From Dinoroseobacter sp042096155 (lineage in GTDB: Bacteria > Pseudomonadota > Alphaproteobacteria > Rhodobacterales > Rhodobacteraceae): a DNA stretch of 37,365 bases. The notes beneath the pieces are model-generated. The model was not told where the DNA came from. It did no database searches and saw nothing but the letters and a program-made list of their open reading frames with translations. A program made the translations under genes and the position numbers. This document shows, one piece after another, positions 16,329 through 24,700 of this stretch. The DNA is taken from positions 1-37,365 of the forward strand of contig JBELMC010000017.1 of the NCBI GenBank assembly GCA_042096155.1. Reading direction: 5' to 3'. Position 1 is the stretch's first letter. Each line of letters starts with the position of its first letter.

Positions 16329-17453
16329 ATGCGTGCAGACGCTCAAAACAACGTGGACGCTATCCGCAAAAGCCTCGCGCTTTTGGCCCAGCGCCTGGAT
16401 TGGGAGACGGCAGGGCACCGGTTGGAAGAGTTCAACGCTCTGACGGAGGATCCCGATCTTTGGAACGACCCGGACCGAGCGCAAAAGCTGATGCGCGAGC
16501 GGCAGGCTTTGGTCGATGCGATGGCAACGTTTACCGGGATCACGCAAGAGCTCGACGACAATATAGAGCTGATCGAAATGGGCGAGATGGAAGGCGATGA
16601 CGAGATCGTCTCGGAGGCAGAAGCGGCCCTGAGCGCATTGTTGAAAAAGGCCGCTGAAAAAGAGCTGGAAGCGCTGCTGAACGGTGAAGCCGACAGCAAT
16701 GATACCTATCTTGAGGTTCATTCCGGCGCGGGTGGGACGGAAAGCTGCGACTGGGCAAGCATGCTGGCGCGCATGTATGTCCGCTGGGCCGAGAAAAAGG
16801 GCTATAAGGTCGAAGCGCAATCCGAGACACCGGGCGAAGAGGTGGGCATCAAATCGGTGACCTACAAGATCAGTGGCCATAACGCCTATGGCTGGCTCAA
16901 ATCAGAAAGCGGCGTGCACCGCCTGGTGCGAATTTCGCCCTATGATTCAGCGGCGCGCCGACATACCTCGTTCAGCTCCGTCTGGATCTACCCAGTGGTC
17001 GATGACAATATCGATATCGAGGTCAATCCCGCCGATATCCGCATTGATACCTATCGGTCCTCAGGGGCAGGCGGGCAGCATGTGAACACCACAGATTCGG
17101 CGGTGCGGATCACTCATACGCCAACGGGGATCGTGGTGACCAGTTCTGAAAAATCCCAACATCAAAATCGTGATATTGCAATGAAGGCCCTCAAATCAAG
17201 GCTATACCAGATGGAGCTTGACCGTCGGAATGCCGCGATCAACGAGGCCCATGAGAACAAAGGCGATGCGGGCTGGGGCAACCAGATCCGGTCTTATGTG
17301 TTGCAGCCTTATCAAATGGTGAAGGATTTGCGGACGAATTTTGAAACCTCGGACACGTCAGGGGTGCTGGATGGGGACCTTGACGGCTTGATGGCGGCCA
17401 CACTGGCGCTCGACGTCGCAGGCAAATCCCGCGCCGAAGCACGAGCCGACTAA
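16329..17453 (+). CDS. prfB: Peptide chain release factor 2
   Basis: Class I release factor that recognises UGA and UAA and triggers peptide release. I use the ATG at 16329 (374 aa, MRADAQNNVDAIRKSLALL) rather than the ATG at 16320, because TTAGGA ends 8 nt before it, while the upstream ATG overlaps that site. Domain 1 is helical (coiled-coil-prone, Glu-rich about 30-115). The peptidyl-hydrolase motif GGQ is at about 248-250 in SSGAGGQHVNTTDSAVRI. The stop-codon tripeptide, SPF in E. coli, reads SPY (about 203-205, in RISPYDSAARRHTSF), a variant I recall as normal in alphaproteobacteria. The frame is continuous, with no internal UGA, so the autoregulatory +1 frameshift of E. coli prfB is absent. 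Confidence 0.96.
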   Translation: MRADAQNNVDAIRKSLALLAQRLDWETAGHRLEEFNALTEDPDLWNDPDRAQKLMRERQALVDAMATFTGITQELDDNIELIEMGEMEGDDEIVSEAEAALSALLKKAAEKELEALLNGEADSNDTYLEVHSGAGGTESCDWASMLARMYVRWAEKKGYKVEAQSETPGEEVGIKSVTYKISGHNAYGWLKSESGVHRLVRISPYDSAARRHTSFSSVWIYPVVDDNIDIEVNPADIRIDTYRSSGAGGQHVNTTDSAVRITHTPTGIVVTSSEKSQHQNRDIAMKALKSRLYQMELDRRNAAINEAHENKGDAGWGNQIRSYVLQPYQMVKDLRTNFETSDTSGVLDGDLDGLMAATLALDVAGKSRAEARAD

Positions 17454-18210
17454 AACCGTCTTTGGCGATGACCTCAATCGGTACGGGGCCACGCATCTGC
17501 ACCACGCATGCGCCCATGTCACCGATTTGAATATCTGTCCAGAGCCTCTGTGCCATCACAAGCTCAATTTGTGAGGGGGGCGAGGACAGCACGTCCGCGC
17601 TGAGGGTCTTTTGAATAGAAATCCATGCGATGCCCCCGGTTCATGATGTCTTACCCAAAAATTTGTCTGTGACAGATTGTATAAAGCCTTTGGCAAGACA
17701 CTCCTCTGCGGTCATCCATTCTGTCGCAGACTTATCAGACCAGTCTTCAGACCAAACCCGTACCCATAGTTTTGGTTTTATGGTGTGAAAGCGAAATGCC
17801 CTGGTCTCGCTTTGCCTCGGTTGCGCGTGGACGATGCCTTTGGACCGGCGATACGAGATCAGCAGGCACCACATGGTTTATTGGACAGTCAGGCCAGAAA
17901 ACCCTGCGAAAGTCTGCTCAAGGACGCAGCATTTCTGTTGATGTCGCGGCCCCAAATCGAAGGGTTCTAGCCTGAGCCTCGATGCAAAAACGCTGTTTGG
18001 GTCGGATTAACGCTGCAAGAGGCTTTGATGTGGTCCGTCTTGACCAAATGGATACCCTGACCAGCCGCGGTGAATGGTTCAGCGACACTGGCCCGCCCGG
18101 TCTTGTGCCCGAGGGCCAAGATCGGTTTGGCGATTGTTTTGGGTCGAAAACATGTTCTGTCTGGCGCGTCTGGTCGAACATGTCCGGCCAAACGTCAGAG
18201 ATTGGGGCAC
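17454..18210. other. Gene-poor region after prfB with possible gene remnants
   Basis: About 760 bp without an intact gene. The minus strand near 17454-17874 carries the possible remnant listed separately. Between 17880 and 18140 open frames exist in several registers but none looks like a known protein. ACATGTTC (18150-18157) and GAACATGT (18176-18183) form an 8-bp inverted repeat with an 18-nt spacer, just before the terminator at 18211-18248. No tRNA, tmRNA, 6S or SRP RNA signature was recognised. Confidence 0.5.
17641..17874 (-). pseudogene. Possible remnant of a ClpP-like (phage-type) protease C-terminus
   Basis: A 77-codon frame whose C-terminal part, ATEWMTAEECLAKGFIQSV, resembles the end of ClpP-fold proteases of the prophage type, where a TAEEA-x-GF/L-xD-x-V pattern is common. 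The catalytic Ser and His regions are absent, and the N-terminal half (Arg-rich) shows no homology I know. The same frame continues past its TGA for about 60 more sense codons (17640 down to about 17461, containing QIELVMAQRLW and PVPIEVIAK), which looks protein-like but lacks a start. No ribosome site is evident. Chance resemblance cannot be excluded, hence the low confidence. Confidence 0.2.
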
Positions 18211-18248
18211 AAAAAAGCCGTATCGGGGTTTCAGATACGGCTTTTTTT
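18211..18248 (-). terminator. Strong bidirectional Rho-independent terminator
   Basis: GCCGTATC (18217-18224) pairs perfectly with GATACGGC (18234-18241) around a 9-nt loop. The stem is flanked by six A on the left and seven T on the right, so it has a T-run on both strands. It ends the minus-strand M23/bactofilin operon, whose last stop is at 18270, and would also stop any plus-strand transcript from the 17.5-18.2 kb region. Confidence 0.88.
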
Positions 18249-18269
18249 GCGGTGTTTGACAACGACCAG

Positions 18270-18845
18270 TTAGGTTTTTGCAGATGAGCTTTTTGAGCCT
18301 GACGCGGGGGGCGTGCTTGCGGCGCGCGGCGTCGGCGACGAATTCGCACGCGAGGATGACTTCCCACTTTCCAGCGGATCTTCCTGACGTTGGACCGACC
18401 CTTCGAAATGCGCGCCAGATTCAATCGCGATTGTCTTGTGAATGATATCCCCTTGAACCTGTGCGGTAGAGGTCAGCCGCACCTTCAGGCCCCGGACTTT
18501 GCCGATCACACGACCATTTACGATGACATCATCCGCCATCACTTCGCCTTTGATCACGGCGGTCTCACCGACTGTGAGCAGATGCGCACGAATATCACCT
18601 TCGACTTGACCTTCAACCTGGATATCACCAGAGGTGCGCAAATTGCCCTGGATGATCAGGTCGGATGACAGGACCGACGGGGCAACCTTGGGTCGCGGGG
18701 CTGAGGATGTGGCTGATGAGGACGCCGCACCGGGCACCTCGCCTGCAGAGGAGGGGCGCTGTACGGGCATATCGGGCATCTGCGGACGCTCGGGGTCGCC
18801 AGCAGATTTGGGCCCAGGCTCGTTGATTCGTGATTTAGAAAACAT
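18270..18845 (-). CDS. Bactofilin (polymer-forming cytoskeletal protein)
   Basis: Bactofilins assemble without nucleotides into filaments under the membrane and position wall enzymes or shape-determining proteins. Of 191 residues, about 60-155 form the beta-helix core: PSVLSSDLIIQGNLRTSG, DIQVEGQVEGDIRA, AVIKGEVMADDVIVNGRVIG and AQVQGDIIHKTIAIESGAHF show the repeated hydrophobic/Gly pattern (DUF583). The N-terminus (about 1-58, Pro/Ser/Ala-rich) and C-terminus (after 155, Ser/Ala/Lys-rich) look disordered, as usual in the family. The start overlaps the end of the upstream M23 peptidase gene by 11 bp, implying one transcript and coupled translation. Pairing with an M23 endopeptidase is a well-known arrangement (for example ccmA and csd1 in Helicobacter), which supports a role in cell shape or localised wall cutting. 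The strong terminator lies 22 bp downstream. Confidence 0.92.
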   Translation of the reverse strand: MFSKSRINEPGPKSAGDPERPQMPDMPVQRPSSAGEVPGAASSSATSSAPRPKVAPSVLSSDLIIQGNLRTSGDIQVEGQVEGDIRAHLLTVGETAVIKGEVMADDVIVNGRVIGKVRGLKVRLTSTAQVQGDIIHKTIAIESGAHFEGSVQRQEDPLESGKSSSRANSSPTPRAASTPPASGSKSSSAKT

Positions 18846-20208
18846 TTTGTCCTGCCCTGATAAAGTTCATTGGATTCCGAGGTTTGCCGTCCCTGCGGAC
18901 CTCATAGTGAAGGTGCACGCCGGTGGACCGGCCGGTATTTCCCATATCACCGATCCGATCGCCTTGCGAGACCCTTTGGCCGACAGATACGCGAACGCGG
19001 GTCAGATGCGCATACCAAGTGTCGATCCCAAATGCATGGCGCACCTTGACCATCCGGCCATACCCGCTGCCCCACCCTGCTTTGGTCACAACACCATCGG
19101 CGGCCGCGTATATCGGAGTGCCGTAGGGGGCGGCAAAATCCGCGCCATTGTGCATCCGGCGCCCGCCAGTCTTGGGATCACGGCGGTATCCAAACGGCGA
19201 GGTGAACCGATACGGGGCTTGAACGGGGTGGTATAACGGGCTCATTTCGACGGCCATTCGGTAGGTGTTGACCTCATCCAACTGACGAATAATGCCATTG
19301 GCGCGCTGCGCGACCGGGTCGACCACATCCTCGCCGTTTGGCGTTTTGGTCGACACTGAAAAAGGCACAAGAGGCCCCCCCTGTCCGTTATATCCGTTGC
19401 GCACTTCTTCGAGAATGCGCGCCGTCGGCAGGCCGGCCTGCTCAAATACGCCCTGCAGTGGCTCTAACGAGACACTGGCCGCTTCCTCCAGCTTTTGGAA
19501 AATCCGCTCATTTCGTTCGGCAGAAAGCCGTGCTGCAAACACCAGCTCTTCGATCTCGGCTTCGGCGGTCTGTGCATCAAGGGCATGACCGTCGCGGCCC
19601 TCTGCGGTGCTCAGAAGCCGATCGGCCAGCGCTTCAATCGTTGCGGTTTGTGCCGCCAACATTCCGGTTTGCGTATTGGTGGTGCCGGTCGCGGCCTCCA
19701 GTTCGGCCACAGCCTGCTGCGCCTGCGCATTGGCCTCGTCACGTTCTTTTATCACGGTGCGTAACGTCGCGTGGATGGCATCGATGCCGGTTTCCAGCTC
19801 CGTGCGGCGATCCTCGGATTTCAAAAGCCGCTCTTGCATCTGCGAGATCTGCTCCATCGCGATGTAAAACCGTTCTTGTGCCATCCGGGCTTCGTCGATC
19901 CGCGTATCACGTTCTTGGCTCAGCGCGTTGAGCCGCACGCCATACACCGCTTGTTCGCGCAACGCCTGTTCGCGGGCCGTACCGCTGCTCAGACTGTCCA
20001 TCAACAACACCGAGGTCGAGAAAATCGTCCACCCCAACACAACCGCACCGGTGGCAAGCACACCGACTTGAGTCTGCGTGGAGAGCCGCAAAAACCGTGT
20101 CCCTTCGTCTGATTTTAGAAACAGACGTTGTTCGGGGAATGTTTTACGTGCCCAAGCGATCCAACGATTGACCATCCGGCCTGGCTTTCCTTTGTCCCAT
20201 CTCCACAT
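18835..20208 (-). CDS. M23-family peptidoglycan endopeptidase with coiled-coil stalk
   Basis: Membrane-anchored zinc endopeptidase expected to cleave peptide cross-links of peptidoglycan. Residues 1-45 are basic and cytoplasmic, a single TM helix spans about 46-70 (VGVLATGAVVLGWTIFSTSVLLM), a long coiled-coil stalk covers about 75-250, and the LytM/M23 domain is C-terminal. Metal ligands are present: H353 and D357 in HNGADF, and H434 in the HLH of GVHLHYEVRRDG; H401 lies in WYAHL. The domain is therefore likely active, not a degenerate activator of the EnvC type. AAAGG lies 5 nt before the ATG at 20208. A TATAAT -10 box lies about 125 bp upstream. The last 11 bp overlap the bactofilin gene. 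Confidence 0.93.
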   Translation of the reverse strand: MWRWDKGKPGRMVNRWIAWARKTFPEQRLFLKSDEGTRFLRLSTQTQVGVLATGAVVLGWTIFSTSVLLMDSLSSGTAREQALREQAVYGVRLNALSQERDTRIDEARMAQERFYIAMEQISQMQERLLKSEDRRTELETGIDAIHATLRTVIKERDEANAQAQQAVAELEAATGTTNTQTGMLAAQTATIEALADRLLSTAEGRDGHALDAQTAEAEIEELVFAARLSAERNERIFQKLEEAASVSLEPLQGVFEQAGLPTARILEEVRNGYNGQGGPLVPFSVSTKTPNGEDVVDPVAQRANGIIRQLDEVNTYRMAVEMSPLYHPVQAPYRFTSPFGYRRDPKTGGRRMHNGADFAAPYGTPIYAAADGVVTKAGWGSGYGRMVKVRHAFGIDTWYAHLTRVRVSVGQRVSQGDRIGDMGNTGRSTGVHLHYEVRRDGKPRNPMNFIRAGQNVF

Positions 20209-20331
20209 GACGGCCTTTGGCGCCCGGGGTTTTTTAACGTTAACGAAGTCCTATGGCACTGTCGCGCGTCTCGCAACAATTTTAGTCGCACAGCTCAAGA
20301 GCCACAGCCAGAAAGGCGCAAGATGGCATGG

Positions 20332-20337
20332 ATTATA
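20332..20337 (-). promoter_or_regulatory. Candidate -10 box for the M23/bactofilin operon
   Basis: The minus strand reads TATAAT here, a perfect -10 consensus, in the 144-bp gap between the DUF455 stop and the M23 start. With a 17-bp spacer the -35 would be TTACTT (20355-20360), a poor match; TTGACC lies 4 bp closer, too near. The leader would be about 117 nt and includes a TTAACGTTAA palindrome at 20234-20243. The -10 is seen; promoter activity is inference. Confidence 0.4.
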
Positions 20338-20352
20338 CGTGATGTCTTGCGG

Positions 20353-21207
20353 TCAAGTAAGCGGATTTTTGCCCATTCGCGGCGCGTCGGCCAAGGGCCA
20401 GTAAAAATCTGGCGGCAGACCAGCATCGGCGCGCTTTTCGCTGTTAAAAGGTGGTTTCAACGTGCCGTGGAAATAGCGTTTTACCAAGGCGTGGAAAGTC
20501 TCTTTGGGATCGAGTTCATGTCGGCCACATAGAAAATGGAACCATTTTGATCCGTAAGCGACATGGGCCACCTCTTCGGCATAAATGACACGCAGGGCGT
20601 CAACAGCGTCTTTTTCGCCGAATTTTTCAAACAGCTCCAACATCTGTGGGGTCACATCCAAGCCGCGCGCCTCCAGCACCATGGGAACAACAGCAAGCCG
20701 CCCCATAAGGTCGTCGGCAGTGTCTTCGGCGGCCCGCCACATCCCGGCATGGGCGGGCAGCGCACCGTAATGGCTGTTTTTGGCCTCAAGACAGGCCTGC
20801 AAAAGATTGAAATGTTTTGCTTCGTCATCTGCCGCGCTGACCCAGTCATCATAAAATCCCAAAGGGAATTTTATATCCGTAAACCGGGCGATGATATCCC
20901 AATGCAGATCAATTGCGTTGAGCTCGATATGTGCAACGGCATGGATGATCGCGGCACGGCCTTGTGGCGTACCTGGTTTGCGTTTGGGAACGTCGCGCGG
21001 GTCGAGCTGCACGGGCTGGGCAGGGCGCGCAGGCCGCAGCGGTGGCCGCGCATCCCCGATTGTCATCGGTGTTCCACCGCTGATCGCATCCCGCCATTTG
21101 GCCGCCGCAGCTTGGGTCAGGGCCACTTTGCGCCCGGCCTCATTGCATGTGAGCACCGCCACCGCGCAGCCTGCCAAGGTATCGGGCAGCTGATCGGCGG
21201 GTATCAT
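20353..21207 (-). CDS. DUF455 ferritin-like protein with candidate diiron site
   Basis: Uncharacterised ferritin-like protein (284 aa; COG2833/DUF455). The start is the ATG at 21207, whose A-T-G-A overlaps the Bcp stop; the longer frame only reads through the bcp gene in another register. A Pro/Arg-rich linker (about 51-80) leads into a four-helix region with a classic carboxylate ligand spacing: E95 in HIELNAIDLHWD, E129 and H132 in DDEAKHFNLL, E179 in VLEARGLD, and E212 and H215 in AEEVAHVAYG, that is E, ExxH, E, ExxH. This strongly suggests a non-haem diiron centre, so iron or oxygen chemistry is likely, but reaction and substrate are unknown. Overlap with a peroxiredoxin gene hints at an oxidative-stress link. 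Confidence 0.88.
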   Translation of the reverse strand: MIPADQLPDTLAGCAVAVLTCNEAGRKVALTQAAAAKWRDAISGGTPMTIGDARPPLRPARPAQPVQLDPRDVPKRKPGTPQGRAAIIHAVAHIELNAIDLHWDIIARFTDIKFPLGFYDDWVSAADDEAKHFNLLQACLEAKNSHYGALPAHAGMWRAAEDTADDLMGRLAVVPMVLEARGLDVTPQMLELFEKFGEKDAVDALRVIYAEEVAHVAYGSKWFHFLCGRHELDPKETFHALVKRYFHGTLKPPFNSEKRADAGLPPDFYWPLADAPRMGKNPLT

Positions 21208-21668
21208 GTCAGGTCTTTTGCCGCCTCTAGCACCGCCTCGGCGTGGCCAGGCACTTTGACCTTGCGCCAAATCTGACGCACAATCCCACTGCCATCGATC
21301 AAAAAGGTCGCCCGTTCGATCCCCATATAGGTCTTGCCATACATCGATTTTTCCACCCAAACGCCGAATTGTTCGCAAATGTCACCCTCTTCATCTGACA
21401 ACAGGGCGATCCCCAAATCGTGCTTGGCGATGAATTTGTCGTGTTTTTTCACGCTGTCTTTCGAGATCCCGATCACAATTGCATCAGCAGCTTCGAAATC
21501 GGCTGCCAATGCGGTGAAGGATATGGACTCTTTGGTGCAACCGGGGGTGTCGTCTTTGGGATAGAAATACAAAACGACCGCCTTGGGCTGAAGGTCTGTT
21601 AACGTTAAGGTGGTGCCGCCATCGCGTGGCAAAGAGACAGTCGGAGCAGTTTGGCCGATCTCTATCAT
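21204..21668 (-). CDS. bcp: Thioredoxin-dependent thiol peroxidase (Bcp/PrxQ peroxiredoxin)
   Basis: Cytoplasmic peroxiredoxin that reduces H2O2 and organic hydroperoxides with thioredoxin as electron donor. The ATG at 21668 is preferred (154 aa, MIEIGQTAP; GAGGA 4 nt upstream) over a longer frame. The peroxidatic cysteine is C44 in PKDDTPGCTKES, with the conserved Thr three residues before and an Arg (ERATFLID) further on. The resolving cysteine that E. coli Bcp has five residues later is Ile49 here; the only other Cys is C98 in EGDICEQFGVW. The protein may thus use C98 or act as a 1-Cys enzyme. The stop codon overlaps the start of the DUF455 gene (ATGA). Divergent from the AsmA-like gene, 62 bp away. 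Confidence 0.94.
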   Translation of the reverse strand: MIEIGQTAPTVSLPRDGGTTLTLTDLQPKAVVLYFYPKDDTPGCTKESISFTALAADFEAADAIVIGISKDSVKKHDKFIAKHDLGIALLSDEEGDICEQFGVWVEKSMYGKTYMGIERATFLIDGSGIVRQIWRKVKVPGHAEAVLEAAKDLT

Positions 21669-21730
21669 GGGATCCTCTGAGTGTTGAACAACCAATGGTG
21701 TAACGATAGGCGACATGCGACCGAGTTAAA

Positions 21731-24700
21731 GTGCAGCGGGAAAAAAAGCTCAAACAGATGGATCAAAGCGGCGTGTCAGACGAAGCGACAGATCGGCACG
21801 ATGTGACTGCGGGCGCGCCAAAACCTGTGGCGCGACGGGGTCGCACGCGGCGGGTCATGCTTTTTGCGTTGATTTTGGTCTTGGCTGTGCCTGTTGGACT
21901 TGCCGCGTTGATGCTGCGTCCCAATGGCATTGAGCTGCCCGCCTTTGCGCGCGACCAAGTGGCATTGGGGCTCAGTGCCAGCTTGCCGCCTGGCGCAAAA
22001 ATTCGCATTGGCACAACACGGCTGCGGCTGAGCACAACGGGCCGTCCATCAGTGGCCATGCAGGATGTGTCCCTGATCGACCGGGATGGCCGCCAGATCG
22101 CGCGGGTGCCGCAAGTGGTCACTGCGCTGCATCGCCAGGGGGTCGTATTCGGGCGTATCCAACCGTCGCAAGTGTCGCTGAACGGGCTGACGATCGCAGT
22201 GGCGCGCGCAACGGATGGTTCGTTCCTGATCAGCCTGGGCGACGATGCCCCGCTGCCTGCATTTGCTGGTCTGGGTGATATCGTTGCCTGGATGAACGAC
22301 ACAATGAGCCAAAAGCGATTGGCCGCACTTGAGGTGTTTTCGCTGTCCGATCTGACCTTACGGATCCGTGATCCGCGCGCAGGCCGCGCTTTCGGACTGG
22401 TCAATGGGGCGTTTGATCTGACCCGTTCAAACAGTGGGCTGGAGGCCAGTTTGTCGGTTGCGCTGCAAGATCCTAACGGGGCAGGTGCGCGCTTGGATCC
22501 GCGTCAAAATAGCCGCTGGGGGGCGTCTCAGATCCGGGCGGCTTTGCGCACAGACGGGGTCAGCCGTGCCGCTGAGCTGGATCTCATGATCCACGATATC
22601 TCGCCCCGGTTGATCGCCGCCCAAAGTCCTGATCTTGCGGGTTTGGGCGTCGTGGATGCCCCTTTATCAGTGGCGTTGCGCGGCGGCCTCGATGATCAGG
22701 GGGTGGTGTCGGCCTTGTCGGGTACGGTCGCCCTTGGCGCAGGGCGCGTTACCGTTTCGGGTCGAGAAACTGCCCTGGAGCGCGTGAAAGCCTATGTGCA
22801 GCTTGATCCACGATCCGAAACCCTGGTGCTCGAAAGTCTTGAGCTGCGCAGTGCGTCGGCCAGCTTTGATATGGTGGGGACGGTATCTGTTGTTCTGGCC
22901 GAGCGGTCAGACACCTATGCGAACCGCACTGGCGTGATCACTCAGGCGCCATTTGCTGACCTGGCCGCGGTGGCGCAGCTGCAAATCACAGATCTTGCGC
23001 TGGATTTGCCCGTCGACAGCTTATTGGCTTTGCCAGGACCGGTCCATCTGGATCAGGTTCTTGCCGATCTGCGGTACAATTTGAACACCGGTCAGTTGGA
23101 TCTTGGCAGTGTCATTGCAAAAACCGACGGCCTGCAAGCCAGGCTCTCGGGGCGGGTCACGCCCACGGATGCCGGAGCGCTCATCGCACTTGACGGCGCA
23201 CTGCAGCAATTTCAGTTTGCGGATGGGTTGACCTTGTGGCCGCTGGCGATCGCCAGGAAAACCCGGCAGTGGCTGCACGACAACCTGGCGGAGGCCACCA
23301 TTGACCGGCTGGACTTCGCCGTCCGCCGCAATCCGGGCCGCCGTCTGAATGTTGCGCTCAGCGGCGGATATCGCGACGCGCGGCTGACATTCCTGCCTGA
23401 TATGCCGGATATGACCGAGGCATCTGGCTTTTTCAGCCTGAACGGAACGCGATTCGCGCTGAGCATAGATCAGGGTACGATTGTCGCCGAAGGTGCAGCG
23501 CTGGCCGCAGATGGTTCTGTGTTCTGGGTCGAAAACACCCAGATCAAACAGCGGCAAGGCCGGGTCGCTTTGCAAATTGATGGTCCGATAGGTGGGGCCT
23601 TTGCGTTGTTAACGCGCGCACCGGTGAACATGCCGCTGGACACACTCCCGATAACAGGACGAGCGGAATTTGCCGCTGATATCGCCTTTCCGATGGTGAA
23701 AGGCGGTTCTGCGGAGGACATCAAATGGAACGCTCAGGGCAGTTTGCAGCAGGTCGTGGGCGATATGCTGTTACAAGGCCGTGAGCTGCGAGCGGCCCGT
23801 CTTCAGGTTGCAGCCTCTCCACAAGAGCTTGCCGTCACCGGCGGTGTACAGGTCCAAGGCGTGCCAGCCAAGATCCAGCTGACCAGCCCTGTGGGTCCGG
23901 AGGCGTCCCAAGGTGTGGCGCTGTCTGGCACGCTTGATTTGTCGGCCGATGCGCTGGCCAAATTTGGCGTTTCGAACAGCGCGCTTGAGGTTTCGGGCCG
24001 TGCGCCTGCCCGTTTCGAATTAGATATCCGCCCCCAAGCGCCGCCAAATTTGCGGCTCAGATCGTCGCTGGAAGGGGTGGCTCTGTCAGTCCCGTCCTTG
24101 GGATGGATCAAACCGCCCGACCTTTCGGCCGATCTGGCTTTGGATATGACATTGAGCAACCCTGTTCAGATCACAAGCCTCAGCCTCGATGGCGCAGGGC
24201 TCCAGGCGAGTGGTTCTGTGTGGTTGAACGCGGACGCAAGCTTGGAGGTTGCCATTTTTGACCAGGTCAAACTGGATGATTGGCTCGATGTCTCGGCGAT
24301 TTTTACGGGGCGTGGGCCCGATCGCCCCCCTGCATTGGCGCTGCGCGGCGGGCGGCTCGATCTGCGCGGTTTTTCAAATCGCAGCGTGCCGACAGATCAA
24401 GCAGCAACCGCCTGGGGCCCGATCACGGTTGCGCTTGACAGGTTGCAGCTGGCGGATGCGATCCAGGTGACAGAACTGCGTGGAGAGATTGCGGGCGGGC
24501 CCGTGCTTGAGGGCCGCTTTAGCGGCCGGATCAACGACGAAACTCCGATCACGGCGGCCTTGGCGGTCAATCAAGGCCGGACCGGGCTGCGGGTGAAAGC
24601 GTCCGATGCGGGTGCGGCACTGGCCGCGATGGGCGTGCTGCGCACTGGGCGCGGCGGTGCGCTTGAACTGGTCATGCGCTCGCGCTCGGGCGGGGCTGTC

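Noticed and set aside
21599..21608. TTAACGTTAA palindrome, also found at 20234-20243; possible CtrA-type site
   Set aside because: One copy lies inside bcp coding sequence, and the CtrA consensus needs TTAA-N7-TTAA, whereas the spacing here is 2.
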